A stretch of DNA of 64,000 nt. Origin: UBA5072 sp041737175 (GTDB lineage Bacteria; Bacteroidota; Bacteroidia; Bacteroidales; UBA10428). The DNA lies in assembly GCA_041737175.1 (NCBI GenBank), contig JBGSSF010000006.1:62001-126000 (forward strand), given 5' to 3'. Positions 34,362 to 42,774 of this stretch are shown piece after piece. A program made the translations under genes and the position numbers. Positions within the stretch are counted from its first letter, which is position 1, and each line of letters opens with the position of its first letter. The notes beneath the pieces were generated by a model. The model worked only from the letters and a program-made list of their open reading frames with translations. It ran no database searches and had not been told where the DNA came from.

Positions 34362-36302
34362 CTAAATTTTGTAATTGCGGGTTTGTACCTTGATGTTTTC
34401 GTAGTTCAGCGGCTCCTTATGCAATACGGGTTCTTTTCCGGTGCCGGTGTACTCCCATGCAGCCACGAACATGAAATCGTTATCATTTCTGCTTGCCTCA
34501 CCTTCGGGAGTCTGGAATTCCTCCCTGAAGTGTCCGCCGCATGATTCCTCACGTTGTAAAGCATCCCGCGCCATCAGTTCGCCGGTTTCAATGAAATCAG
34601 CCACCCGTGAAGCCTTTTCAAGCTCAGGATTCATCTCGTCAATACCTCCGGTAATTCTTATATCGGTCCAGAACTCCTCGCGAAGCGAGCTGAACTCTTT
34701 GATTGCCTTGTTCAGTCCTTCACTGTTACGCGCCATACCCACCATTTCCCACAACAGCAAGCCGAACTTCCGGTGCATGCGGTCAACCGACTGTTTCCCC
34801 TTTATTTGCATGAGCCGGTTTAGCCTTTCCCTGATCTGTCCCTCGGTTTCCAGGAATTCCGGCCGGTCAACCGGCATGCGGGGTGTCATTATTTCCGCTG
34901 CCAGGTAATTCTGTATGGTATAAGGAAGTATGAAGTATCCGTCGGCCAGTCCCTGCATCAGGGCAGATGCCCCCAGCCGGTTGGCCCCGTGATCTGAAAA
35001 ATTGCATTCCCCTATGGAAAACAAGCCCGGGATGGTGGTCATCAGTTCATAATCAACCCATAATCCACCCATGCAATAATGGATGGCCGGGTAAATCATC
35101 ATCGGCGTTTCATACGGGTTTTCATCCACGATCTTTTCATACATCTGGAAAAGGTTGCCATACCGCTCCTCGATCACCTTTTTTCCCAGTCTCCCGATGG
35201 ATTCTTCAAAGTCGAGATAAACTGCCAGTCCGCTCCCCACACCATATCCGGCATCACATCTTTCCTTGGCAGCCCGTGAAGCGACATCACGCGGAACCAG
35301 GTTGCCAAAGGCCGGGTAGCGTCTCTCAAGATAGTAATCGCGGTCTTCATTCGCAATATCCTTGGGTTTGACACGACCGTTGCGGAGGGCTTCTGCGTCC
35401 TCTTTTTTCCGGGGCACCCATATTCTCCCGTCATTGCGAAGGCTTTCGCTCATCAGTGTGAGTTTCGACTGGTAATCCCCGTGCACCGGGATGCAGGTGG
35501 GGTGGATCTGTACAAACGATGGATTGGCAAAAAGAGCGCCGCGTTTGTATGCCTGCCATGCAGCGCTTCCGTTTGAGCCCATGGCTTTCGTTGACAGGTA
35601 AAAAGCCCTGCCATACCCGCCGGTGGCGATCACCACGGCATGGCCAAAGTGTCGTTCAATGTTTCCGGTCACCAGGTTGCGGGTTATGATGCCTCTTGCC
35701 TTTCCCTCCACCAGCACAATATCGAGCATTTCCGTTCGGGGATAAAGTTTTACCGTACCGGCATTCACCTGCCTCATCATGGCACTGTATGCGCCAAGCA
35801 ACAACTGTTGTCCCGTTTGACCCCTGGCATAAAAAGTTCGCGATACCTGTGCACCGCCGAAAGACCGGTTGTCAAGCAATCCTCCGTAGTCTCTTGCAAA
35901 AGGAACTCCTTGTGCCACACACTGATCGATGATGTTGCCGCTTACTTCGGCCAGCCTGTAAACATTGGCTTCCCGGGAACGATAATCTCCTCCTTTAATG
36001 GTATCATAATATAACCGGTATACGCTGTCACCATCATTGGGATAGTTTTTGGCCGCATTAATGCCTCCCTGCGCGGCAATGCTGTGGGCTCTCCGCGGAC
36101 TGTCCTGGTAACAGAAGGCTTTGACATTAAATCCCAGCTCTCCGAGGCTGGCAGCTGCTGAGGCTCCTGCAAGTCCGGTTCCCACCACAATAATATCGAG
36201 CTTGCGTTTGTTTGCCGGATTAACCAGTTTCTGTCCGGCCTTATAATTATTCCACTTTTCGGCCATCGGGCCTTCGGGAATGCGTGCGTTCAGCTTTGTC
36301 AT
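34362..36302 (-). CDS. sdhA: Succinate dehydrogenase/fumarate reductase flavoprotein subunit
   Basis: 646 residues. FAD-binding VVGTGLAGASAA at about 40-51, the covalent FAD His73 in RAHSIAAQGG, FVQIHPT of the dicarboxylate site, and VPRDVASRA with a catalytic Arg. Oxidises succinate to fumarate or the reverse; the direction cannot be told from sequence. The size and B-type partner fit the Bacteroidota enzyme. 18 bases after sdhC. Confidence 0.96.
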   Translation of the reverse strand: MTKLNARIPEGPMAEKWNNYKAGQKLVNPANKRKLDIIVVGTGLAGASAAASLGELGFNVKAFCYQDSPRRAHSIAAQGGINAAKNYPNDGDSVYRLYYDTIKGGDYRSREANVYRLAEVSGNIIDQCVAQGVPFARDYGGLLDNRSFGGAQVSRTFYARGQTGQQLLLGAYSAMMRQVNAGTVKLYPRTEMLDIVLVEGKARGIITRNLVTGNIERHFGHAVVIATGGYGRAFYLSTKAMGSNGSAAWQAYKRGALFANPSFVQIHPTCIPVHGDYQSKLTLMSESLRNDGRIWVPRKKEDAEALRNGRVKPKDIANEDRDYYLERRYPAFGNLVPRDVASRAAKERCDAGYGVGSGLAVYLDFEESIGRLGKKVIEERYGNLFQMYEKIVDENPYETPMMIYPAIHYCMGGLWVDYELMTTIPGLFSIGECNFSDHGANRLGASALMQGLADGYFILPYTIQNYLAAEIMTPRMPVDRPEFLETEGQIRERLNRLMQIKGKQSVDRMHRKFGLLLWEMVGMARNSEGLNKAIKEFSSLREEFWTDIRITGGIDEMNPELEKASRVADFIETGELMARDALQREESCGGHFREEFQTPEGEASRNDNDFMFVAAWEYTGTGKEPVLHKEPLNYENIKVQTRNYKI

Positions 36303-36320
36303 ATCAGAAAATTCAGATTC

Positions 36321-36992
36321 TTACATCCAGAAATAAACATATACAGGAATCAGGATAAATCCTGCCGTCACCAGAACGGAGTATATTATCCCAATGGCTT
36401 TGATCAAAGGCGTGTAGGTTTTATGCTCAAGGCCCAGCGACTGGAAAGCCGACTGGAAACCATGCAACAAATGAAAAGACATGATCAGCAGGCAGATAAT
36501 GTAAAAAACCGCATAACCTCCCAATTTGAACTTTTCAACCACCAAAATCCCCAGGTCATGATACTCTTTACCGTCATAGATTACCAGGGGCACATCCCCG
36601 AAAAATTTGGCCTTTAAATAAAAATCGAAAAGATGCATAACCAGGAATATCCCGATTATTACAGCCGTATGGATCATAAATTTTGAGAAAAAGGAAGTTT
36701 GCGAATAGTTTTCGATTCTGTACCTTTTGGGACGTGCCAGCCAGTTCTGCAACTGGAGCAAAACTCCGTAAAACATATGCAACAGAAAACCTCCGAACAG
36801 AACAACCTCCATCACCTTGATGATGACATTGGTTCCCATGAAATGTGCCGCTTTATTAAAGGTCTCCCGGCTACCGGTAAAAATGAGGCTCAGGTTGATT
36901 CCCAGGTGCACCAAAAGGAAAATAATCAGGAAAAGCCCTGCTAGGGACATCAAGATTTTTTTTCCGATGGATGAGGTCAGGATATTGCTCAT
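36321..36992 (-). CDS. sdhC: Succinate dehydrogenase cytochrome b subunit (B type)
   Basis: 223 residues with five membrane segments, as in the single-anchor di-haem B-type enzymes. Conserved histidines sit in or near the helices (LVHLGINL, AAHFMGTNV, HMFYGVLLQL, FMIHTAVIIGIFLVMHL, MSFHLLHGFQSAFQSLG) and should ligate the two haems. Anchors SdhAB to the inner membrane and exchanges electrons with menaquinone. First gene of the operon. Confidence 0.93.
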   Translation of the reverse strand: MSNILTSSIGKKILMSLAGLFLIIFLLVHLGINLSLIFTGSRETFNKAAHFMGTNVIIKVMEVVLFGGFLLHMFYGVLLQLQNWLARPKRYRIENYSQTSFFSKFMIHTAVIIGIFLVMHLFDFYLKAKFFGDVPLVIYDGKEYHDLGILVVEKFKLGGYAVFYIICLLIMSFHLLHGFQSAFQSLGLEHKTYTPLIKAIGIIYSVLVTAGFILIPVYVYFWM

Positions 36993-37040
36993 AAAACTAG
37001 GATTAAAGGCTTAAGAGGTAAAAAATTCAGTTAAGGATCC

Positions 37041-37052
37041 GGTAAATTTACC
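37041..37052. promoter_or_regulatory. 12-bp palindrome GGTAAATTTACC in sdh/peptidase divergent region
   Basis: Perfect palindrome in the 145-base region between the divergent sdhC and M24 peptidase genes; shape fits a dimeric regulator site but could be chance. Confidence 0.3.
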
Positions 37053-37087
37053 AGCTTCGGTTTATTTTTACAACAAATGAAATCCAA

Positions 37088-37104
37088 TTATCTAATTTAG
37101 ATAA
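37088..37104. promoter_or_regulatory. Inverted repeat TTATCTA-ATT-TAGATAA
   Basis: Seven-base perfect arms around a 3-base spacer, 33 bases before the peptidase start. It contains TAATTTAG, one base off the -7 consensus, so it could be an operator overlapping a promoter. Confidence 0.35.
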
Positions 37105-37137
37105 ATTATACATAGTATCACCTGAAATAATTCCTGT

Positions 37138-38436
37138 ATGAGTATGAAAGCCGTCATAATACCTGCATCTCTTTTTGAGAAGAACCGATCGAAAGTATCC
37201 CATTCCTTAAAAGACCATTCTTTGGCCATTTTTCATTCGAACGATGAGATGAACCGCAGTGGGGATCAGTATTACCCATACCGTCAGGATTCCGATCTGT
37301 TCTATCTTTGTGGTATTGAGCAGGAAAGGACGGTTCTTATCCTGGCTCCCGATCATCCCGATGAATCGCTGCGGGAGTTGCTGTTCATCAGAAGGCCGAA
37401 TCAGAAGGTTGAAACGTGGGAAGGCCATAAATTTACCGCTGAAGAAGCCCAGGTGGTATCAGGGATCCGAACAGTGCGGTATGATGATGAAATGGATGCT
37501 TCCATGGCTGCCCTTTTTATGTTTACTTCGAACATTTATCTTAACCTGCCTGAATTGCCCAAATTCATTCCGGAGCTTCCCAACCGGAATCTTCGGCTTG
37601 CCCGGGAAATACAAAAGAAATTCCCTGCGCACAATTACGAGAGGCTTGCACCCATCATGCGTGAACTGCGCACACACAAATCAGAGGAAGAAATTGCCCT
37701 GATAAGAAATGCCTGTGATATAACGCGTGATGCCTTTTTAAGGGTTTTGAAAAATATGAGACCTGGAATGGCAGAATACGAAGTGGAAGCAGAAATAATC
37801 TATGAGTTCGTCAGGCAGGGAGCCCGCGGTCACGCCTATCAGCCCATCATTGCTTCAGGCATCAATGCCTGTGTATTGCATTACAGTGCTAACAACAAAG
37901 TGTGTGCTGACGGCGAACTGCTCCTGATGGATTTTGGTGCCGAATATGCGAATTATGCCGCCGACTGCTCAAGGACCATTCCTGTGAACGGAAAATTCAC
38001 ACCCCGTCAAAAAGACCTATACAAAGCCGTACTCGACGTGTTCCGTTTCGCCACCGCCCTTATGAAACCAGGCAGCAGCATCAACAAGGTGCATCATGAA
38101 GTTTGCAGGCGGTTTGGCCATGAACATGTGAAACTGGGTCTGTATTCCGCTGAAGATCTGCAAAACCAGAGCCAGGAGCATCCGCTTTACCAGCAGTATT
38201 ACATGCATGGCACATCCCACTTTTTAGGCCTTGATGTTCACGATGTGGGTGGAAAGGATACAGAATTCAGGCCGGGTATGGTGCTGACCTGTGAACCTGG
38301 CATTTATGTGCCTGCCGAGCAGACCGGGATCCGTCTGGAGAGCAATATACTGATCACGCGCGACGGGAATGTGGATCTGATGAAGGATATTCCCCTTGAA
38401 ATGGAAGATATTGAAAAACTAATGAATTATCAATAA
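37138..38436 (+). CDS. Xaa-Pro aminopeptidase (M24B), aminopeptidase P-like
   Basis: 432 residues. N-terminal aminopeptidase-P domain (FHSNDEMNRSGDQYYPYRQDSDLFYLCG is spread over residues 32-60) and a C-terminal pita-bread metallopeptidase domain: LMDFGAEYANYAADCSRT supplies the two metal Asp, HGTSHFLGLDVHD a His, LTCEPGIY and RLESNILIT the two Glu. It releases N-terminal residues before proline in the cytoplasm. A second M24B enzyme is encoded convergently next to it. An ATG 6 bases later is an equally possible start. Confidence 0.93.
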   Translation: MSMKAVIIPASLFEKNRSKVSHSLKDHSLAIFHSNDEMNRSGDQYYPYRQDSDLFYLCGIEQERTVLILAPDHPDESLRELLFIRRPNQKVETWEGHKFTAEEAQVVSGIRTVRYDDEMDASMAALFMFTSNIYLNLPELPKFIPELPNRNLRLAREIQKKFPAHNYERLAPIMRELRTHKSEEEIALIRNACDITRDAFLRVLKNMRPGMAEYEVEAEIIYEFVRQGARGHAYQPIIASGINACVLHYSANNKVCADGELLLMDFGAEYANYAADCSRTIPVNGKFTPRQKDLYKAVLDVFRFATALMKPGSSINKVHHEVCRRFGHEHVKLGLYSAEDLQNQSQEHPLYQQYYMHGTSHFLGLDVHDVGGKDTEFRPGMVLTCEPGIYVPAEQTGIRLESNILITRDGNVDLMKDIPLEMEDIEKLMNYQ

Positions 38437-38447
38437 CATCTGCACAC

Positions 38448-38466
38448 CCGCCTGCCGGCGGGCAGG
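38448..38466. repeat. GC-rich hairpin interrupting the 8-bp repeat
   Basis: CCCGCCTGCCGGCGGGCAGG-like segment that can fold two ways: CCCGCC/GGCGGG or CCTGCC/GGCAGG. Lies between the stops of two convergent peptidase genes, just before the tandem array; a partial repeat copy lies on its other side. A role in termination is possible, but no T-run follows. Confidence 0.6.
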
Positions 38467-38468
38467 TT

Positions 38469-38532
38469 TGCACATCTGCACATTTGCACATTTGCACATT
38501 TGCACATCTGCACATCTGCACATCTGCACATT
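38469..38532. repeat. Eight tandem copies of TGCACATY
   Basis: Eight 8-base units alternating TGCACATC and TGCACATT with no spacers. The last unit runs into the stop codon of the convergent (- strand) peptidase gene. Simple sequence repeat; short units without spacers exclude a CRISPR. Confidence 0.9.
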
Positions 38533-39922
38533 ACTTCCCCACTATCTTTTCCACTTCATCCATCTCCTTGGCAATGCCTTTGCCAATAATCCTGTATCCT
38601 TTGGCCGTTACCAGAATATTGTCTTCTATCCGTATGCCTCCAAATCCACGGTACTTGTTGACCACCCTGTAATCGATGAAATCACGGTAACGTCCTTCGC
38701 TGTGCCATTTATCAATCAGAGGTTCAATAAAATATATGCCGGGTTCAACAGTCACCACATAACCTTCCTGAAGGCGTTTGGCCAGGCGCAAATAAGCCGT
38801 GCCAAACTGCTCTGACCGCCTGAATTCCTGATCGTATCCGATATAGTCCTCTCCGATATCCTCCATATCGTGAACATCGAGGCCCATCATATGCCCGATA
38901 CCATGCGGAAAGAACAATGCATGTGCTCCGTGGCGGACAGCATCTCCCGCATCACCCTTCATCAGTCCGAGTTCTTTTAGTCCCCTTGCCAGGGCTGTTG
39001 CAGCTAGAAAATGAACTTCATAATAAGGCCTTCCCGGCTTTATCGCCTGTATAGCTTCCTGCTGTGCGTCCAGCACCAGCTTGTATATCTCTTTCTGCTG
39101 ATTGCTGAATTTTCCTCCGACAGGGTAAGTTCTGGTGATATCTGTGGCGTACCTTCCCGGCGACTCAGCGCCGGCATCAACCAGGAGCAACTGTCCTTTC
39201 TTCAGCTCATTGCCATAATAATGATTGTGCAGTGTCTGTCCGTTTACCGTGCAGATTATCGGGTAGGCCATTCTGCAGTTTTTCGACAGAACAGTGCCTT
39301 CCAGTGCACCGGCCACCTGGTATTCAAAAGCTCCGGGCTTTATATTCTTTACAGCCTGACTGTATGCTTCCCGGGTCACTTCATTCATCGTATTCTCCAT
39401 TTCCTCCACTTCAAAGGCATCCTTCAACGAACGCTGGGTGGCTACCGCTCTGATCATTGCTTCCGACGCATTCCGGTCCACTTCTTCATACTTCAGATTG
39501 TCATAATAGGCAAGTTGAAGTCTGCGCTGCTCACGATAGGGAGGCAAGTAATGCACTTCCCGGTTATGTGCAATAACCCTGAAAACATCACCATCAAGTC
39601 TTTCCAGTGGTTTCACCTGGGTTATTCCAACCTTTGCTGCTTTTTCCTGCAAAGGTTCCTGGTTTCCAACCCATATGATATCTTCCAGGGAAGGATCACT
39701 TCCGTAAATCGTTTCACTTCCCATTTCGCAATCAATCATTCCGGCCAACCCCGGCATATCAAGGCCAAAATAATACAGGAAGGTGCTGTCCTGCCTGAAA
39801 GGATAGTTGTTGGCTGCATAATTCATGGCGACCTCCTTGTTGCCAAGAAACAACATAACCCCCTTGCCCACAAGCTCTCTCAAACGCTTTCTTCTTTGAA
39901 TATATACTTCAGATGGAAACAT
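38531..39922 (-). CDS. Xaa-Pro aminopeptidase (M24B), aminopeptidase P
   Basis: 463 residues. Starts MFPSEVYIQRRKRLREL, the usual opening of Bacteroidota aminopeptidase P, with the N-terminal domain (YPFRQDSTFLYYFGL) and the M24 domain: LLVDAGAESPGRYATDITRTYP, FFPHGIGHMMGLDVHDMED, VTVEPGIYF and IRIEDNILVT hold the five metal ligands. Likely manganese enzyme of the cytoplasm. Only distantly similar to the neighbouring peptidase, so not a recent duplication. Its stop codon lies at the edge of the TGCACATY array. Confidence 0.94.
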   Translation of the reverse strand: MFPSEVYIQRRKRLRELVGKGVMLFLGNKEVAMNYAANNYPFRQDSTFLYYFGLDMPGLAGMIDCEMGSETIYGSDPSLEDIIWVGNQEPLQEKAAKVGITQVKPLERLDGDVFRVIAHNREVHYLPPYREQRRLQLAYYDNLKYEEVDRNASEAMIRAVATQRSLKDAFEVEEMENTMNEVTREAYSQAVKNIKPGAFEYQVAGALEGTVLSKNCRMAYPIICTVNGQTLHNHYYGNELKKGQLLLVDAGAESPGRYATDITRTYPVGGKFSNQQKEIYKLVLDAQQEAIQAIKPGRPYYEVHFLAATALARGLKELGLMKGDAGDAVRHGAHALFFPHGIGHMMGLDVHDMEDIGEDYIGYDQEFRRSEQFGTAYLRLAKRLQEGYVVTVEPGIYFIEPLIDKWHSEGRYRDFIDYRVVNKYRGFGGIRIEDNILVTAKGYRIIGKGIAKEMDEVEKIVGK

Positions 39923-40000
39923 AGCAATAGCTTTTAAGTATGAACATTAAAATTATAACCTATTTTCCTTTAAACCCAATAAATTCATCATATTTTGTTC

Positions 40001-40014
40001 GGGTTGCACAACCC
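40001..40014. other. Small hairpin GGGTTGCACAACCC
   Basis: Five-to-six base stem in the divergent region between the M24 peptidase and an unknown gene, 60 bases before the latter's start. No T-run. Little can be said. Confidence 0.25.
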
Positions 40015-40074
40015 CGCGAATGTCTTTACGTATAGTTAAATACAATTTCCTTCGCAATAATTCCAGAATTCATT

Positions 40075-40779
40075 ATGCCTTACAGAAGATTACCAAATAC
40101 AGATCTGGCGAGGTTAAGAGCTCTCCGCATTGCCTATGAGAAGGGCAAGGAGCTGCATCCTTTTAACCTGGCATTTTCTCAGGCTACGTATCAAAAGGTG
40201 CTGTCAAATCTTCATGTCTTTGAAAAAATAGTTCAGGAAAGCCGCCATGCTTTTAACATACAGGTAGAAAAAAGCAAGGACTATGGCCGGTTACAGAAGA
40301 AAGTTAAACTCTACATGTCACATTTTATCCAGGTCGTGAATATGGCCATTGCCAGAGGAGATCTTTCACCGGCTGATCGTGATTATTTCGGGTTTGGACG
40401 TGATCAGGGCAAGGTGCCTTCTTTCGGTACCGAGGCTGAAGTAATTCAGTGGGGCGAGAAACTGATCCAGGGAGAAACCCTGAGAATAAAGAAAGGCCTT
40501 ACACCGGTTATGAATCCGACCATGGCCGTTGTGAAAGTAAGATATGAAGATTTCCTTGAAGCGTATAACTTCCAGAAGATACTTCAGAAAAACCTCCAGC
40601 GCAGTCAGGAAAAGCTGATCGAACAAAGAAAAGTCGTAGATGGCATTATCCTGTCGGTTTGGAATGAAGTGGAGGAAACTTACAAGGACCTGCCCGATGA
40701 AACCAGAAGACACCATGCCGCTATTTACGGCCTGGTGTACTTTTACAGGAAAAGTGAACCCGGACGAACTGCCAAATGA
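40075..40779 (+). CDS. Conserved-looking helical protein, unknown
   Basis: 234 residues, no signal peptide or membrane span, predicted almost wholly helical and rich in Lys, Arg and Glu. Contains YMSHFIQVVNMAIARGDL and ADRDYFGFG, and a C-terminal NLQRSQEKLIEQRKVVDGI helix. Family not recognised. Looks like a real gene: strong ATG, coding-like composition and no overlap with neighbours except the convergent protease, 3 bases away. Confidence 0.6.
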   Translation: MPYRRLPNTDLARLRALRIAYEKGKELHPFNLAFSQATYQKVLSNLHVFEKIVQESRHAFNIQVEKSKDYGRLQKKVKLYMSHFIQVVNMAIARGDLSPADRDYFGFGRDQGKVPSFGTEAEVIQWGEKLIQGETLRIKKGLTPVMNPTMAVVKVRYEDFLEAYNFQKILQKNLQRSQEKLIEQRKVVDGIILSVWNEVEETYKDLPDETRRHHAAIYGLVYFYRKSEPGRTAK

Positions 40780-40782
40780 TAC

Positions 40783-41739
40783 CTATAAGGGCAGCGGAGT
40801 TTTAGCCTGCCGCTCGTGCAGGTAGATCATGCCGATTATTGCAGATGTTAAAAAGACACTCAGGTAGAGTGCATAATGTCCGCCCTGCTCCGTGCCCAGT
40901 TTATCCATCATGGTGTCCCCCATGGGTTGGGTGGCAAAATGGTAATAAACAACAGCAATGCCGTTGTTGATCAAATGAGCAGCCACAGGCACCCATATGG
41001 AAGAACTCCAGATCAGAAGATAACCAAAATACAGTCCCAGCAAAAACCGGGGAATGAACCCGTAAAACTGGAAATGAATAAAGCTGAAAATAAAAGCTGC
41101 CAGGATAATACCTGCATGATTGTTTTTTGTCCAGTCGATAAACAGTCTTTGCAGTACACCCCTGAAGAGAAACTCTTCACCAATTGCCGGTAAAATGGCT
41201 ATCATCAAGAAATTAACGGCAAGATCCCCATAGGAATTGCTTTCGAGGAAGAGCTCGGTGAGTTTACCCGCACTTTCCTCCAGGGTTTTCATCGTATTTT
41301 CAAGGCCACTCCATCCGTCGGGCAGATCCAGCATGGCATTATAATAGGTCACGAAATTCATAAGCGGAACCGCAATGAACAAGGACACCAATACAAGCAG
41401 AAGCGAATAAGGGGAGGGCCTTCTGTCCGCCTTCAGGTATCTCGTTGTATTATCACTGAACAGCCAGGCTGCCAACAGGGCCGGAAAAACAAACAGGAAC
41501 ACCGACTGCACGATCTGAAAGAATTTCACAACTGCAATATGATCCGCATCAGGATTTTCTATCAGTCCGTACAAGGTGCGCATGTCATGACCGAACAAGG
41601 GTACTGCTATCATAACGGCCGCTGCCGAACCCACTATCAGAAAAAAAAGAACCATCATTAACAGCAACAGCAGTTTGGCTGGCACCGACATGTGCATGAA
41701 ACTATGGCGGAGTGATAAAACGAATTCAGACATTTTCAT
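40783..41739 (-). CDS. CPBP family intramembrane metalloprotease
   Basis: 318 residues with about eight TM segments. The CPBP (Abi) motifs are present: AIGEEFLFRGVLQRLF near residue 185 (EExxxR), FSFIHFQFYGFIPRF with a catalytic His, and AAHLINNG near the C-terminus. Related to eukaryotic CAAX prenyl protease Rce1; bacterial members cleave membrane or prenylated-like substrates, often unknown. Divergent from the Dus gene with a 30-base gap, so its promoter probably overlaps that gene's 5' end. Confidence 0.88.
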   Translation of the reverse strand: MKMSEFVLSLRHSFMHMSVPAKLLLLLMMVLFFLIVGSAAAVMIAVPLFGHDMRTLYGLIENPDADHIAVVKFFQIVQSVFLFVFPALLAAWLFSDNTTRYLKADRRPSPYSLLLVLVSLFIAVPLMNFVTYYNAMLDLPDGWSGLENTMKTLEESAGKLTELFLESNSYGDLAVNFLMIAILPAIGEEFLFRGVLQRLFIDWTKNNHAGIILAAFIFSFIHFQFYGFIPRFLLGLYFGYLLIWSSSIWVPVAAHLINNGIAVVYYHFATQPMGDTMMDKLGTEQGGHYALYLSVFLTSAIIGMIYLHERQAKTPLPL

Positions 41740-41769
41740 ACTTCAGCATATTGGGCAAAAGTAATAAAT

Positions 41770-42774
41770 TTGCAGCCTGATTCTAAGAAATTGCTAACAA
41801 TCGGCAACATACAGCTTCCCGACAAGTCCCTTTTCCTCGCGCCCATGGAAGATGTGACGGATCCGTCATTTCGCTTCATCTGCAAGCATTTTGGCGCCGA
41901 TATGGTATATACCGAATTCATACCATCGGATGGTCTGATACGGGATGCCAAAAAAAGCCTGAAGAAACTTGAATTGTCAGATGATGAGCGACCTGTCGGA
42001 ATTCAGTTATACGGTCACCTGATCAGCAGTATGGTTGAAGCAGCGCGGATGGCCGAGGAAGCAAAACCGGATCTCATTGATCTGAATTTTGGCTGTCCCG
42101 TCAGGAAGATTGCCAACCGTGGTGCCGGGGCCGGCATGCTCTGCAACATACCCCTGATGGTGGAAATGACGCGCGCCATCGTGGATGCAGTCAGGCTGCC
42201 GGTAACAGTGAAAACAAGACTTGGCTGGGATGACAGCAGCAAAAATATTGTTGACATTGCTGAAAGGCTCCAGGATACAGGTATCAGCGCGATTACAATA
42301 CATGGCCGCACCCGGGCCCAGCTTTACAAAGGAAATGCCGACTGGACTCTTATCGGGCAGGTCAAAAACAATCCCAGAATGAGAATACCCGTTATCGGCA
42401 ACGGCGATATTGTCACCCCCCAGTCGGCCCGGGAAGCATTTGACCGGTACGGTGTGGATGGCATCATGATTGGCAGGGCTACCGTGGGTAAACCCTGGCT
42501 TTTCGCTGAAATCCGGCATTTTTTAAATACCGGGGAATTATTGCCTCCCATGACCCTGGCTGAAAAAGTAGGTCTCGCACGTTTACAATTCCGAAAATCG
42601 CTGGAGGTTAAAGGAATCCCAAGAGGTGTTTTTGAGATGCGCCGGCATTTTTCCAATTACTTTAAAGGTCTTCCCGATTTCCGGGAGATCAGAATGAAAC
42701 TGGTGACTTCACTGGATATCGAAGAGATCGAAAAACTGCTGGATCACATTCTGGTTACATATCAGCAGAGTTAG
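41770..42774 (+). CDS. dusB: tRNA-dihydrouridine synthase (DusB-type)
   Basis: 334 residues. FLAPMEDVTDPSFRFICK (FMN site), LNFGCPVRKIANRGAGAGML with the catalytic Cys, VKTRLGWDD, ITIHGRTRAQLYKG, IPVIGNGDI and DGIMIGRATVGKPWLF are all classic Dus motifs. It reduces uridines in the tRNA D-loop with FMN and NADPH. No ATG or GTG opens this frame upstream of the first motif; TTG at 41770 or at 41791 must serve as the start. The 3' end overlaps nadB's by 20 bases on the opposite strand. Confidence 0.93.
   Translation: MQPDSKKLLTIGNIQLPDKSLFLAPMEDVTDPSFRFICKHFGADMVYTEFIPSDGLIRDAKKSLKKLELSDDERPVGIQLYGHLISSMVEAARMAEEAKPDLIDLNFGCPVRKIANRGAGAGMLCNIPLMVEMTRAIVDAVRLPVTVKTRLGWDDSSKNIVDIAERLQDTGISAITIHGRTRAQLYKGNADWTLIGQVKNNPRMRIPVIGNGDIVTPQSAREAFDRYGVDGIMIGRATVGKPWLFAEIRHFLNTGELLPPMTLAEKVGLARLQFRKSLEVKGIPRGVFEMRRHFSNYFKGLPDFREIRMKLVTSLDIEEIEKLLDHILVTYQQS

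Noticed and set aside
38469..38532. Possible CRISPR array
   Set aside because: Units are 8 bases with no spacers and no cas genes nearby; a simple tandem repeat.
38468..38815. Open frame starting in the TGCACATY array
   Set aside because: Its first part is translated simple repeat and the rest is antisense to the M24 peptidase.
39011..39937. Open frame of 308 codons opposite the second M24 peptidase
   Set aside because: Antisense to an intact peptidase with all five metal ligands; unconvincing composition.
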